A stretch of DNA of 22,500 nucleotides from Prorocentrum cordatum (GCA_963575745.1 CAUYUJ010009441.1:10001-32500); one strand, 5' to 3'. Counted from the stretch's first letter, positions 16,040 to 22,500 are shown. Program-made: numbers and translations. Notes: generated from the sequence alone by a model not told the origin.

Positions 16040-16460
16040 CCCGGGGGCGGGCAGTGCGAACCCTGCCTTTGGGGCCGTGGGTGGAGATCCCTGTGGGCTG
16101 TGCGAGGTGTGCCGAAGTAGGCGGGATGGCGGGATACGAACCTCGTCTTTTGGGCTGTCCGTGGATGTCCTTGCGGGCCACGATCCGTGTGAGAAGTGTG
16201 CCGAAGTGTGCAGGGCGATGTCATGAAGCTCCCCTCTGGTGCCGCAAATGCATTTACTTGCGGGCACGGTCCGCGTGAGGGGCGTGCCACTGTGCGAACC
16301 TCGTCTCTGGGGATGTAATTAAGTGGGTCTCCCTGCAGGGCGCGATGCCTGCGAGGGGTGTGCCGGCATGGGCGGGTGGACCCTCAGCCAAGCCTGTCTG
16401 AGGGGTCTCAGGTGGAGATCCCTGAGGTGCACGATCCTTGTGACAAGAGATGTCCTCCGA
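16040..16460 (+). repeat. Degenerate 80-bp tandem repeat (family M, block 2)
   Basis: About five units. GCGAACCCTGCC, ACGAACCTCGTC and GCGAACCTCGTC mark units near 16056, 16137 and 16294 with two decayed units between or after, so the period is about 80 bp. Each unit carries GGAGATCCCTG and CACGATCCGTGTGA-like segments, the latter with GGCAC...GTGTGCC dyad symmetry. Confidence 0.65.
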
Positions 16461-16502
16461 TGCCGGACACTCTAGACTACAACTGGAGCTCGCTGGAACC
16501 TA

Positions 16503-16525
16503 AGCGCGCGCGAAGCGCGCGCGTG
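16503..16525. repeat. Perfect GC hairpin, alternating purine-pyrimidine
   Basis: GCGCGCGC, loop GAA, GCGCGCGC. A short palindrome able to form a cruciform or Z-DNA. Confidence 0.8.
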
Positions 16526-16530
16526 GTTCT

Positions 16531-16700
16531 AGCAAACATCTGTTGGCTCTCCGCGCGGATTTCTTGCATCCGCGCTGGGCCCCCCCGGCGGCGCCTCTGG
16601 TGCCGCCCCTGGCGCGCTCCGCGCGAAAGGGAGGGGGGTCCAGCCCAGATCCAAGAAACCCGCGCGGACCTCCAAGAGTGTATGTGTACGTTTTTTTTGT
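16531..16700 (+). mobile_element. Family C foldback element, copy C3
   Basis: The inner TIR cores CCGCGCGGATTTCTTGCATC (left) and ATCCAAGAAACCCGCGCGG (right) flank GGCGGCGCC and GGCGCGC hairpins. The outer TIR has diverged, and a poly-T stretch (16691-16735) follows the right end. Confidence 0.72.
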
Positions 16701-16735
16701 TTTTTTTTTTTTGTTTGTTTGTTTTCTTCCTCCAC
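16691..16735 (+). repeat. Poly-T rich tract
   Basis: T runs interrupted by single G (TTTTTTTTGTTTT, TTGTTTG), next to the right end of C3. On the minus strand it is A-rich. Confidence 0.85.
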
Positions 16736-16787
16736 TCCCGAGTAGTAATTTTTTGGAGGCCCCTGAGTCCGACGAGGGTCGGCCACT

Positions 16788-16928
16788 GGGCAGGGGGAGG
16801 GGGGAAGCCTTCTCAGAGGCACCCCTGCTTCTTAGGAGGCGCGGGCCTTGTCTGCAGATGCAACGCCGGCGCCTTCTGAGAAGCAGCCCCCTTCTGAGGA
16901 GCCCTTCCCCTCCCCCCTGCCCCCCCCT
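16788..16928 (+). mobile_element. Family I element, copy I2
   Basis: Inverted ends (GGGCAGGGGGAGGGGGGAAG against CTTCCCCTCCCCCCTGCCC) with internal CCTTCTGAGAAG and CTTCTGAGGAG palindromes. 141 bp. A candidate exon starts shortly after. Confidence 0.72.
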
Positions 16929-16955
16929 GTGTGGGCGCCGCCAGAGGCCGAACAG

Positions 16956-17093
16956 CTGCGGGAGCCACCCGCCGCGACCTGCCACGCCTTCGCCGGTGTG
17001 CGCCGCCTGCCTTCCCCCGGGCGCGCCGCCGAGCGTGCTTGGACCAGCCGCACAGCCGAAGCCTGGAGCGGGGCAGTCCGACAGCACTGGCCA
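16956..17093 (+). CDS. Candidate exon flanked by families I and B
   Basis: The segment gives 46 codons in one open frame, from a GAACAG acceptor-like site (ending 16955) to CCA|GTCGGG at 17094. The donor is the first base pair of the family B3 TIR. It contains three Trp, one Cys and mostly G/C third positions (for example AERAWTSRTAEAWSGAVRQH). A family I element ends about 27 bp upstream. If real, B3 would be an intron of about 171 bp ending at TTAACAG (17264). The product is not recognised. Confidence 0.28.
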
Positions 17094-17257
17094 GTCGGGC
17101 ATGTCCCTCCACAGGAGGAGTGCCCAAAAACTGTAAAACAAAAACAAGCAGTCTGGGGACGATCTTGGAACTTTTTTTTGCCATCTCGATGTTTTGGTAC
17201 GTCTTGGCCGTTCTCCATCTTTCCCCCAAAGTCCGCCTGTAGGAGGACATGCCCGAC
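17094..17257 (+). mobile_element. Family B element, copy B3 (candidate introner)
   Basis: The 22-bp TIRs begin GTCGGGCATGTCC and agree at 19 of 22 positions. The element starts with GT at the end of an open frame, and TTAACAG follows its right end. ACAGCAC occurs on both sides (17081-17087 and 17261-17267) and may be a target duplication. Confidence 0.78.
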
Positions 17258-17315
17258 TTAACAGCACCTTCCTTTCTCTTCCCCTCCTTGCTCCAGCGCG
17301 CGCGTGCTGGCATCG

Positions 17316-17506
17316 AAGAAGAAACAACGTCATAAACAGAAACTTTCCGGGCTCCGCGCGGATTTCTTGGATCCGCGCTGGGCCCCGCCCCGCGGCGCAT
17401 CCGGCGCCGACCCTGGCGCGCTCCGCGCGCCAGGGAGGGGGGTCCAGCGCAGATCCAAGAAATCCGCGCGGAGCGCCACAAGTTTATGTTTATGTTGTTT
17501 TTTCTT
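17316..17506 (+). mobile_element. Family C foldback element, complete copy C4
   Basis: 191 bp, almost wholly self-complementary. TIRs of about 68 bp start AAGAAGAAACAAC on the left and AAGAAAAAACAAC on the reversed right. The inner 36 bp, including CCGCGCGGATTTCTTGGATC, differ at two positions. The middle carries GGCGC/GCGCC and TGGCGCG/CGCGCCA hairpins. Confidence 0.88.
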
Positions 17507-17574
17507 GAAGGGCGGCAATCGCCGTTTTAACTCGACTCAGTCGCAGGCATGAGATCGTCAACTGCTGCATTCCC

Positions 17575-17682
17575 AGACATGGGGTGCCCTGATTTTATCA
17601 GCACTGGGTCCCCAGAAGTCCCGTCTCCTTCCCTGGGACTGTTTTTCATCCCGAGTAGTTTTTTGATGGCCCCGGGGCCCGA
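17575..17682 (+). repeat. Family G repeat, copy G3
   Basis: GGGGTGCCC, CCCAGAAGTCCCG, CTTCCCTGGGACTG, ATCCCGAGTAGTT and GATGGCCCCGGGGCCC match G2. It abuts element A4 directly. Confidence 0.72.
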
Positions 17683-17860
17683 TACAGTGGATACCCATGT
17701 AAATAAACACCCTGCTTGTTTCCAGGGTGCCCTGGGTCTCTTAGGTTTCGATGGTTTTGCTGTGGAAAGCGTGACGCTCCCACACCAAAAATCAGTGGAC
17801 GTTCTTGGGTCTTAGGGTTGGGTTTCCTTTGGAAGGTTTCTTGTGGTCGAGCTCCTACAG
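17683..17860 (+). mobile_element. Family A element, complete copy A4
   Basis: It aligns over its whole length with A3, including the internal hairpin GTGGAAAGCGTGACGCTCCC (17762 on) and the left end TACAGTGGATACCC. The right end is GAGCTCCTACAG. Confidence 0.8.
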
Positions 17861-18325
17861 TCAACCCGCATGGTCAGGATGGGCAACCTTCCCAAGGGCA
17901 CCCTTGCATCCTTGCCTCCTCGGTCCATCATTGGCCGCTTTCCTTGGCCGCGCCCCGCCAGCAAAGTGTCAACATGGACTTCTAAGGCCCTCGCATCCCT
18001 ATCGCGCACCCTTACACGGGCTGACCGTATGTGCGTCGGCCACGCGAGGGCGTCGCGCCCGCTTGGAAGTCTTTTAGTACAAGCTCCGTGGTGGGCCCTT
18101 TCTGGCCATCCCTCTCGGGAGACGATGGACTGCAACATGTCTGTGCTGCATGCTTGGGTCGGACGTGTAGTTCCAACCGGGGCACGCAGTACTAGTGCGC
18201 ACTTCTGCGTCCCACCGAGGCCCCAAACGGCCACAGACCTCCCACCCTGCTCTTGCTGCCCGCGGGCGCGAGTGCGCGAGCCTGGCCTGGGCCGTGCTGC
18301 TCTCCGCGCAGCCCGCCCCCGGCAG

Positions 18326-18513
18326 GCCGCCGCGGGAGCCCGGCCCGAGGCCCGGCCCGAGGCGCTGGGCGCGGCCAGGTTCCTGATCGGGCTGGTGACG
18401 AGGCCCGAGGAGGAGGAGGAGGAGGAGGAGGAGGAGGAGGAGGAGGAGGAGGAGGAGGCGCCCTTGGCGTCGTCGTCGCTCCGCCAGGACAGGGCTGCAA
18501 CGATCGGCTACAC
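18326..18513 (+). CDS. Candidate exon with a poly-glutamate run
   Basis: An open frame of 62 codons plus two bases runs from a CCGGCAG acceptor-like site (ending 18325) to TACAC|GTGAGAG, a good GT donor, at 18514. It reads Ala/Arg-rich, then ARFLIGLVTRPE, then a long Glu run encoded by the GAG repeat at about 18409-18460, then APLASSSLRQDRAATIGYT. The GAG repeat stays in frame through both flanks. No domain is recognised. Confidence 0.3.
18409..18460 (+). repeat. GAG microsatellite inside a candidate exon
   Basis: About 17 GAG triplets, in frame as glutamate with the flanking candidate exon at 18326-18513. Confidence 0.9.
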
Positions 18514-18519
18514 GTGAGA

Positions 18520-18743
18520 GTTGGACTTTCGCCAGAGCGACCTCCCCTGGTGCGGGCCCACAGGGGCTCCCCGATCGCGGATTGAGATGCGACAGCGGCG
18601 GCTTGCTGAATGTCGGTGCGTCGGCCTCCAGTCGCCTGTGGATCACCGATGGGAGTCCCATGGCCCACACCGCCCAGGAGCGTGCGGATTCGCCGTCGGG
18701 GGCCTATCGCCGAGCTGTCGGCGATGTTCCAGGACGTCTAGAT
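18520..18743. other. No recognisable feature
   Basis: Moderately GC-rich sequence between the candidate exon and element H2. No repeat family or coding signal was identified. Confidence 0.35.
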
Positions 18744-18902
18744 GGGGTCGGAGGAGACGGGGTCGGAGGATCTCGCCGCATCGCCGACGCATCGGCGATG
18801 CGGCTCGATGCGGATCCCGTGTTTCCCCACGCCGACGTCGCCGATACATCGGGATGCATTGGCGATGTGGCGCGATTTTTCGACCCCATCTACTCGGATC
18901 CC
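18744..18902 (+). mobile_element. Family H element, copy H2
   Basis: TIRs of about 42 bp (GGGGTCGGAGGAGACGGGGT against reversed GGGATCCGAGTAGATGGGGT) with GCATCGCC at their inner ends. The interior is GCATCGGCGATGC-type palindromes. The flanks GTCTAGAT and GTCTGGGA agree at 5 of 8 positions, a possible decayed target duplication. Confidence 0.75.
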
Positions 18903-18999
18903 GTCTGGGAGGCATCTAGACGCATCGCCGATTCCAGGCCGATGCTTCCCCCCTGAGCCCGCCCCCCCTGACGTTCAACCTCACAGGCGCGGCCGTGTG

Positions 19000-19079
19000 A
19001 CCAGGGGCATCCTCTCGTTGCGAGCACCTGTCACGACGGGCAGCTTCTGCTGGTGGTGGGCTTCTGGGGTGCCCCTGGT
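19000..19079. repeat. Stem-loop with 13-bp arms
   Basis: ACCAGGGGCATCC (19000-19012) pairs with GGGTGCCCCTGGT (19067-19079) at 12 of 13 positions, with a 54-base loop. No further copy was found. Confidence 0.6.
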
Positions 19080-19212
19080 CCAGTCTCTCCTCCTGAGCAG
19101 GCTTTTCACCGTCCCTTTTGCGCATTTGTTTTGTGTGCCGTGCGGATGGCCCAGAAGCCTTCGCGTCGTGGAACAGGCACGACGGGAAGCACAACGGGAT
19201 TTTTTTTGGGGG

Positions 19213-19325
19213 GGGGGCTGGATATGGGCCCTCGCTGGGCCCCAGGACCCTCGAAGCACGGCTCAGGACGAAACGCCGGTCGCGGGGAAGGGGTCCAGAC
19301 ATCTCAGGGAGCCACGCTGCGACCA
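19213..19325 (-). repeat. Family G repeat, copy G4, reversed
   Basis: The reverse complement reads CTGGACCCCTTCCCCGCGAC, GTTTCGTCCTGAGCCGT and CGAGGGTCCTGGGGCCC, matching G1/G2. This is the only minus-strand G copy in the window. Confidence 0.62.
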
Positions 19326-19360
19326 AAAATGACGACGTCGGGTGTCCAGGTCGGCTGCGG

Positions 19361-19535
19361 GGGGGGAGTGAGAAGGAACGGGCCTTCTCAGAATGCTCAG
19401 AACCCCCCCGGCCTTCTGAGAAGCCTGAGCCTTTGGCGAGGACGCAGGACGCAGAACAGTTTCCAGAAGGCAGGAGGGCTTCTGAGGGGCCCCGTCGCCT
19501 TCTGAGAAGGCTTTCTCCTTCTCGCTTCGCCCCCT
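19361..19535 (+). mobile_element. Family I element, copy I3
   Basis: Inverted ends (GGGGGGAGTGAGAAGGAA against TTCTCCTTCTCGCTTCGCCC), with GCCTTCTCAGAA and CCTTCTGAGAAGG palindromes inside. About 175 bp. The sequence after its right end (CTCGCCGCC) is also found after I1. Confidence 0.75.
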
Positions 19536-19581
19536 CGCTCGCCGCCGATCATCGCCCTCGAGGTTCGGGGGTTCGGATGGT

Positions 19582-19715
19582 CGAGGAGGAGGAGGACGAG
19601 GACGAGGACGAGGAGGAGGAGGAGGAGGAGGAGGAGGAGGAGGAGGAGGAGGAGGAGGAGGAGGAGGAGGAGGAGGAGGAGAGGAGAAGGAGAGGGAGGA
19701 GGAGGAGGAGGACCA
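19582..19715 (+). repeat. GAG/GAC and GGA microsatellite
   Basis: GAGGAGGACGAGGAC grades into a pure GAG run and then AGGAGAAGGAGAGGG. It reads as Glu/Asp in one plus frame (preceded by GVRMV), which might be coding but has no clear exon borders. Confidence 0.88.
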
Positions 19716-19878
19716 GGTTCGAGGAGGATCTGGGCTCTGGGGCGCCACGGGGCCTCCGCGGGCCTCGGCGGCCCTCCGAGAGGCCGCCCAGGGCGCCCCT
19801 GGAGGCCTCGGGGACCGGGCGTCGTCGGGAGGCAAAGATTGGCGCGAGCGCGGACTGTCGTTTGGGGGAAAAGTCCTC
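19716..19878. other. GC-rich segment, open on both strands
   Basis: Both strands have open frames with G/C-ending codons (for example RFEEDLGSGAPRG on plus, EASRGALGGLSEG on minus). No basis was found to choose. Confidence 0.35.
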
Positions 19879-19880
19879 GT

Positions 19881-20122
19881 GACCCCAAAGGGGGTCCAGC
19901 TGAAAGGGTGTGGGGCCATAGATTTGGGGCAATTGTATTGCAAATGTGTTGCGCCAGACAATGGTATCGCATTGTGTTGCAACGAATGTGTTGCACGCGA
20001 GAATCCAGCAATCCATTTGCGCCCCCGAATGTATTGCACACCCCAAAACTAGTGCAACCCCACAGAATTATTGACCAAATCTATTGCACCACCCTCTTTT
20101 CGCTGGACCCCCTTTTGGGTTA
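19881..20122 (+). mobile_element. Family K: TTGCA-rich element with about 30-bp TIR
   Basis: The left end ACCCCAAAGGGGGTCCAGC matches the inverted right end ACCCAAAAGGGGGTCCAGC, and the match continues into GAAAGGGTGT. The interior has at least seven TGTATTGCA/TGTGTTGCA/ATTGCA-type motifs in both orientations and is much AT-richer than the flanks. Confidence 0.78.
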
Positions 20123-20131
20123 ACCGGGAAT

Positions 20132-20403
20132 AATCGGCACAACCACAAAACAACATGGATTGTGAAGGCCTTATGGCCGGTGCCGCCGACCCTGGAAGCG
20201 GACCCTCACGGTGAAGGTGACAGCTGGAGTTGTTCGTGAAGGTTAAGACCAGACGCCCCGAAGAGTTCCCCTGAAGCTCCATGAGGTTCCCAAGAAGCGT
20301 ATGACGAGGAGCACAGCTTGGCCAAGGTATCTGTCTGTGTGCTTTCGCAGCCGCTGGGTCTCGTCAGGAGGGAAAGTCGGCGCAACCACCCAACAGCGTG
20401 GAT
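20132..20403 (+). repeat. Pair of 29-bp direct repeats
   Basis: AATCGGCACAACCACAAAAC...ATGGAT at 20132-20160 and AGTCGGCGCAACCACCCAAC...GTGGAT at 20375-20403, about 80% identical by eye. The sequence between and after them, to 20680, shows no recognised gene. Confidence 0.6.
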
Positions 20404-20689
20404 CTCCAGGACTGTGCAGGAGGCCATGGCACGTGGATGGGGAAGAGGAGAATACGCGGGAGCTGGCTGTGGAAGCGTGGGACACCCTGGAACCTGTGCC
20501 GATTCAGTTGTGTCCCCCCCCCTTGAGCTGACGGTTATTACTCGAACGCACAACGCGCGCCATGCGGCCTCCAACCCGCCCGCCCAGTAGCTGACATAAC
20601 GCCCTCCGCTTCACCCGCCCCCGTTGCAGCAGCGCCTGTTGTTGAGCGCACAGGTATACTGCTCGTAGTGCGCGCGCAACGTGTTATGT

Positions 20690-20860
20690 TACAGTGGGGG
20701 CGTTCGGAAAGGAAAGCGCTCAGGAGGCTTCAGACCCTGGAGGGTTCCTTATCTGATGAGGGCGGCGGTGATGTCTATGGCGAGTCCACGATTGGCTTTC
20801 CACCGGCTTCGAGACCCTGGATTCCGAAGGTCTCCTTATCCGATGCCATCACCGTGTGTG
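20690..20860 (+). repeat. Family L repeat, copy L2
   Basis: It aligns with L1 (8610-8815): GTGGGGGCGTTCGG, AGACCCTGGAGG, TTCCTTATCTGATGAGGGCG and CCACCGGCTTC, with a second TCTCCTTATCCGATG module. No inverted ends were found. Confidence 0.6.
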
Positions 20861-20914
20861 CCAGCGAACCCACCCACCCACCCAGCCACGCAGCGCGCGC
20901 TGTGTGGTTCCCAG

Positions 20915-21070
20915 AAAAGCTGGAGCTCCTCGGCCCCGCGGAGGCCTCCTCGGAGGCCTCGCGCGGCCTCCTCGAGTCGGCGCCGGGAGCCCCGTCTTCC
21001 CGCGCCCCGTCCCCCGGGCGCGCGGGGGGGGGGGCGCGCACGGGGGCGGCGCCGCAGGCGCGAGCGTTGC
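20915..21070 (+). CDS. Candidate exon upstream of family B4
   Basis: An open segment runs from a TTCCCAG acceptor-like site (ending 20914; alternative CACGCAG ending 20893) to the GTCGGG at the left TIR of element B4 (21071). It reads KLELLGPAEASSEASRGLLE followed by a Ser/Pro/Ala/Gly-rich tail, with nearly all codons ending in G/C. The phase at its end does not match the best frame of the next candidate exon (21316-21443), so the pair is not a proven gene. Confidence 0.27.
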
Positions 21071-21311
21071 GTCGGGCCCGTCCCTCTACAGGAGGAGCAT
21101 TCACAGCATAGTCAAGAGATAGTCTGGGGACGATGGTTGGACTGCTCTGTGGGCTATCTTTGGGTATTTGTGTTGCCGTGTTTCCGATTTTTCGCCCCAA
21201 ATCCGCCGGAGGAGGAGGAGGAGGAGGAGGAGGAGGAGGCGGAGGAGGAGGAGGAGGAGGAGGCGGAGGAGGAGGAGGAGGAGGAGGAGGAGGGCCACGC
21301 CCGACCCAACG
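21065..21311 (+). mobile_element. Family B element, copy B4, with GGA expansion
   Basis: The left end CGTTGCGTCGGGCCCGTCCC and the right end GGGCCACGCCCGACCCAACG are inverted repeats. CGAG flanks both sides (21061-21064 and 21312-21315), a 4-bp target duplication (5 bp if the shared G is counted). The right TIR is interrupted by the GGA tract at 21207-21294. Confidence 0.78.
21207..21294 (+). repeat. GGA microsatellite within the B4 TIR
   Basis: GGAGGAGGA units with three GGC breaks sit where the other B copies have GTAGGAGGACA in the right TIR. Confidence 0.9.
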
Positions 21312-21315
21312 CGAG

Positions 21316-21443
21316 TGGCGGGGAGCTGCCGGCGGAGGGCGCGGGCGCCGAGCCTCCGCGCGCGCGGGGCCCCGGGCAGCTCGGGTTCAGCGCAGGTCCC
21401 TCGGGGACGGTGGCCCTCCGCCGCGTGGCCCTGGAGGGTCGAG
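21316..21443 (+). CDS. Candidate exon downstream of family B4
   Basis: This segment follows the right end of element B4 (AACGCGAG) and ends at CGAG|GTGACG, a GT donor-like site at 21444. The favoured frame reads GGELPAEGAGAEPPRARGPG and then GQLGFSAGPSGTVALRRVALEG, with strong G/C third-position use. Immediately downstream the presumed intron begins with the GTGTGC array. The product is unrecognised. Confidence 0.28.
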
Positions 21444-21455
21444 GTGACGGCTTGG

Positions 21456-21616
21456 CGCGTGCGTGCGCACGTGTGCGTCTGCGTGTGTTTGTGCGTGCGT
21501 GTGCGTGTGCGTGTGCGTGTGCGTGTGCGTGTGCGTGTGCGTGTGCGTGTGCGTGTGCGTGTGCGTGTGCGTGTGCGTGTGCGTGTGCGTGTGCGTGTGC
21601 GTGTGCGTGCGTGCGT
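21456..21616 (+). repeat. GTGTGC hexanucleotide array
   Basis: About 160 bp of alternating purine-pyrimidine sequence, mostly a perfect GTGTGC unit with GTGC variants at both ends. A strong Z-DNA candidate. It starts 12 bases after a GT donor-like site. Confidence 0.95.
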
Positions 21617-21669
21617 TGGAGCCTCTTCGGGCTTCTGCGGCCCTCGAGAGCTTCTGGAGACCGGAGGCC

Positions 21670-21798
21670 TCCGTCTTCTCTTCCCTCCTCGTCTTCTTCT
21701 TCGTCTTCGTCTTCTTCGTCGTCTTCTTCTTCTTCTTCTCTTCTCTTCCCCTCACCCCCCACCTTCCGCCTCCCTTGTTCTCCTCGTCCTCGTCCTCG
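21670..21798 (+). repeat. CTT/CTC pyrimidine tract
   Basis: TCTTCTTCTTCGTC then CTCTTCCCCTCACC-type sequence ends at CTCGAG. It could act as a long polypyrimidine tract ahead of the candidate exon at 21801. Confidence 0.85.
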
Positions 21799-21800
21799 AG

Positions 21801-21876
21801 GCTGCACACTTCATCTGTCAGTCTTCGGGCGGGCCCCAGCGTTCTGCTGGACGCCCGCGTGTTCGACCTGGCGTGA
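21801..21876 (+). CDS. Candidate terminal exon
   Basis: The segment follows a 130-bp CT-rich tract ending CTCGAG. One frame reads SLRAGPSVLLDARVFDLA and stops at TGA 21874-21876. Another frame is also open and stops at 21896-21898. The frame choice depends on an unproven splice phase. Confidence 0.18.
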
Positions 21877-22018
21877 TCCGGCGCCTGGCCCCGAGTGATC
21901 AAACAGGTGTTTTTTTCACATGCTCGTGTCCAGCTCCTCGCGGGGTATTGGCCAGAGGAGCGAGGGGTTATGATACAGCTACCGCTCCATGAATTCCACC
22001 AAGGCTTCAGGCATTCTC

Positions 22019-22044
22019 ATATATATATATATATATATATATAT
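22019..22044. repeat. AT dinucleotide repeat
   Basis: An uninterrupted (AT) run of about 12-13 units. Confidence 0.95.
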
Positions 22045-22085
22045 CATAGTGTTCCGCACTGGCCGCGCCGCCACATACTGTTGAA

Positions 22086-22235
22086 CAGGGCTGGACCTAA
22101 ACGCTGTTTTACTGGATTTCGGCTGTATTTTGTTTTTCGTTTTGGCAGGGAGGCACAGGAAACCAGGTAGAGCAAGACGAGCAACACAACGACAACGAAC
22201 ACAAAACGAAAAAGCAACGTCTAGGTCCGGCCCTG
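22086..22235. mobile_element. hAT-type MITE with 8-bp target duplication
   Basis: 150 bp. The left end CAGGGCTGGACCTAAACG and the inverted right end CAGGGCCGGACCTAGACG agree at 20 of 24 positions over the first 24. The flanks are CTGTTGAA (22078-22085) and CTGGTGAA (22236-22243), 7 of 8 identical. CAGGG termini and 8-bp duplications are typical of the hAT superfamily. No transposase, so it is non-autonomous. Confidence 0.85.
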
Positions 22236-22243
22236 CTGGTGAA

Positions 22244-22500
22244 ATCCTGGAATGCACGTTGAGCCATGGCATCATTCTCGCCCCATGTACTTGGGACATG
22301 TGTGCTGCGACAGTTGCTGCCTGTAGCTGTTTTTTTTGTTTTCGGCTCCGCCGCACGGCACGCCTCGAGAATTGCGTGGCCGCCCCCTCGGCGCCTGGCG
22401 CGGTACGATTGAGGCGGGTATGAAACAAAACTGGGTACGAGAGCTGGCAGCAGTTCTCAGAGGAGAAGGTACGGATACCGCTACCCAGATCGTCTCGTCG
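22244..22500. other. No recognisable feature at window end
   Basis: No repeat family, RNA gene or convincing exon was recognised. Short open frames are present on both strands. Confidence 0.35.

Noticed and set aside
20681-21898. 405-codon plus-strand frame at the right end
   Set aside because: It runs through a transposable element, the GGA tract and the GTGTGC array (giving Ala-Cys repeats). Only short parts look exon-like.

Overview
The window looks like nuclear DNA of a dinoflagellate. The strongest single clue is a near-perfect copy (21 of 22 positions) of the dinoflagellate trans-spliced leader at 12067-12088, 66 bases upstream of the ATG of the only convincing gene. The rest fits: GC-rich sequence, very low gene density, long pyrimidine tracts and microsatellites, and many short (about 150-250 bp) interspersed elements with terminal inverted repeats (TIRs), several of them in two to five copies here. 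The species cannot be named from this sequence.

The one well-supported gene is an intronless reading frame at 12155-12994 (+). It encodes a 279-residue, probably secreted protein with a ricin-B-like (R-type lectin, beta-trefoil) domain. The relict leader in front of it suggests that it entered the genome as a reverse-transcribed, already trans-spliced mRNA. Several other short segments look like single exons (554-636, 5915-6175, 6772-6838, 11106-11279 minus, 16956-17093, 18326-18513, 20915-21070, 21316-21443, 21801-21876). They have G/C-ending codons and lie between plausible splice sites, but no product is recognised, their phases do not all agree, and they are low-confidence.

Layout. 1-2100: end of a family A repeat, pyrimidine tract, candidate exon, families D, C, A and B, then an imperfect GAT/GCT repeat. 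2100-3500: short repeats, a 72/73-bp satellite with four-unit higher-order structure, and a long ATG-triplet tract. 3767-5539: an element with about 370-bp inverted arms. 5540-7340: families F, A, D, B and G, a pyrimidine tract and two candidate exons. 7600-8210: tracts with a 10-11 bp phased pattern. 8300-9930: families A, L, R, Q, G and a partial copy of the long-arm element. 9935-10590: a 500-bp CCT-rich array. 10590-11790: families I, H, F and C. 11790-12066: phased tract, then the lectin retrogene. 13000-15830: G-rich patch, phased tracts and 80-bp degenerate tandem units. 15890-17510: inverted GTTCGG block, tandem units, families C, I and B. 17575-20125: families G, A, H, I and K, plus GAG runs. 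20125-22500: family L, family B with a GGA expansion, a GTGTGC array, an AT repeat and a hAT-type MITE with an 8-bp target duplication.

No operon-like cooperation between genes is visible. The window's main content is repeat biology: candidate introners, chimeric joins between repeat families, helically phased repeats, and mRNA recycling into the genome.
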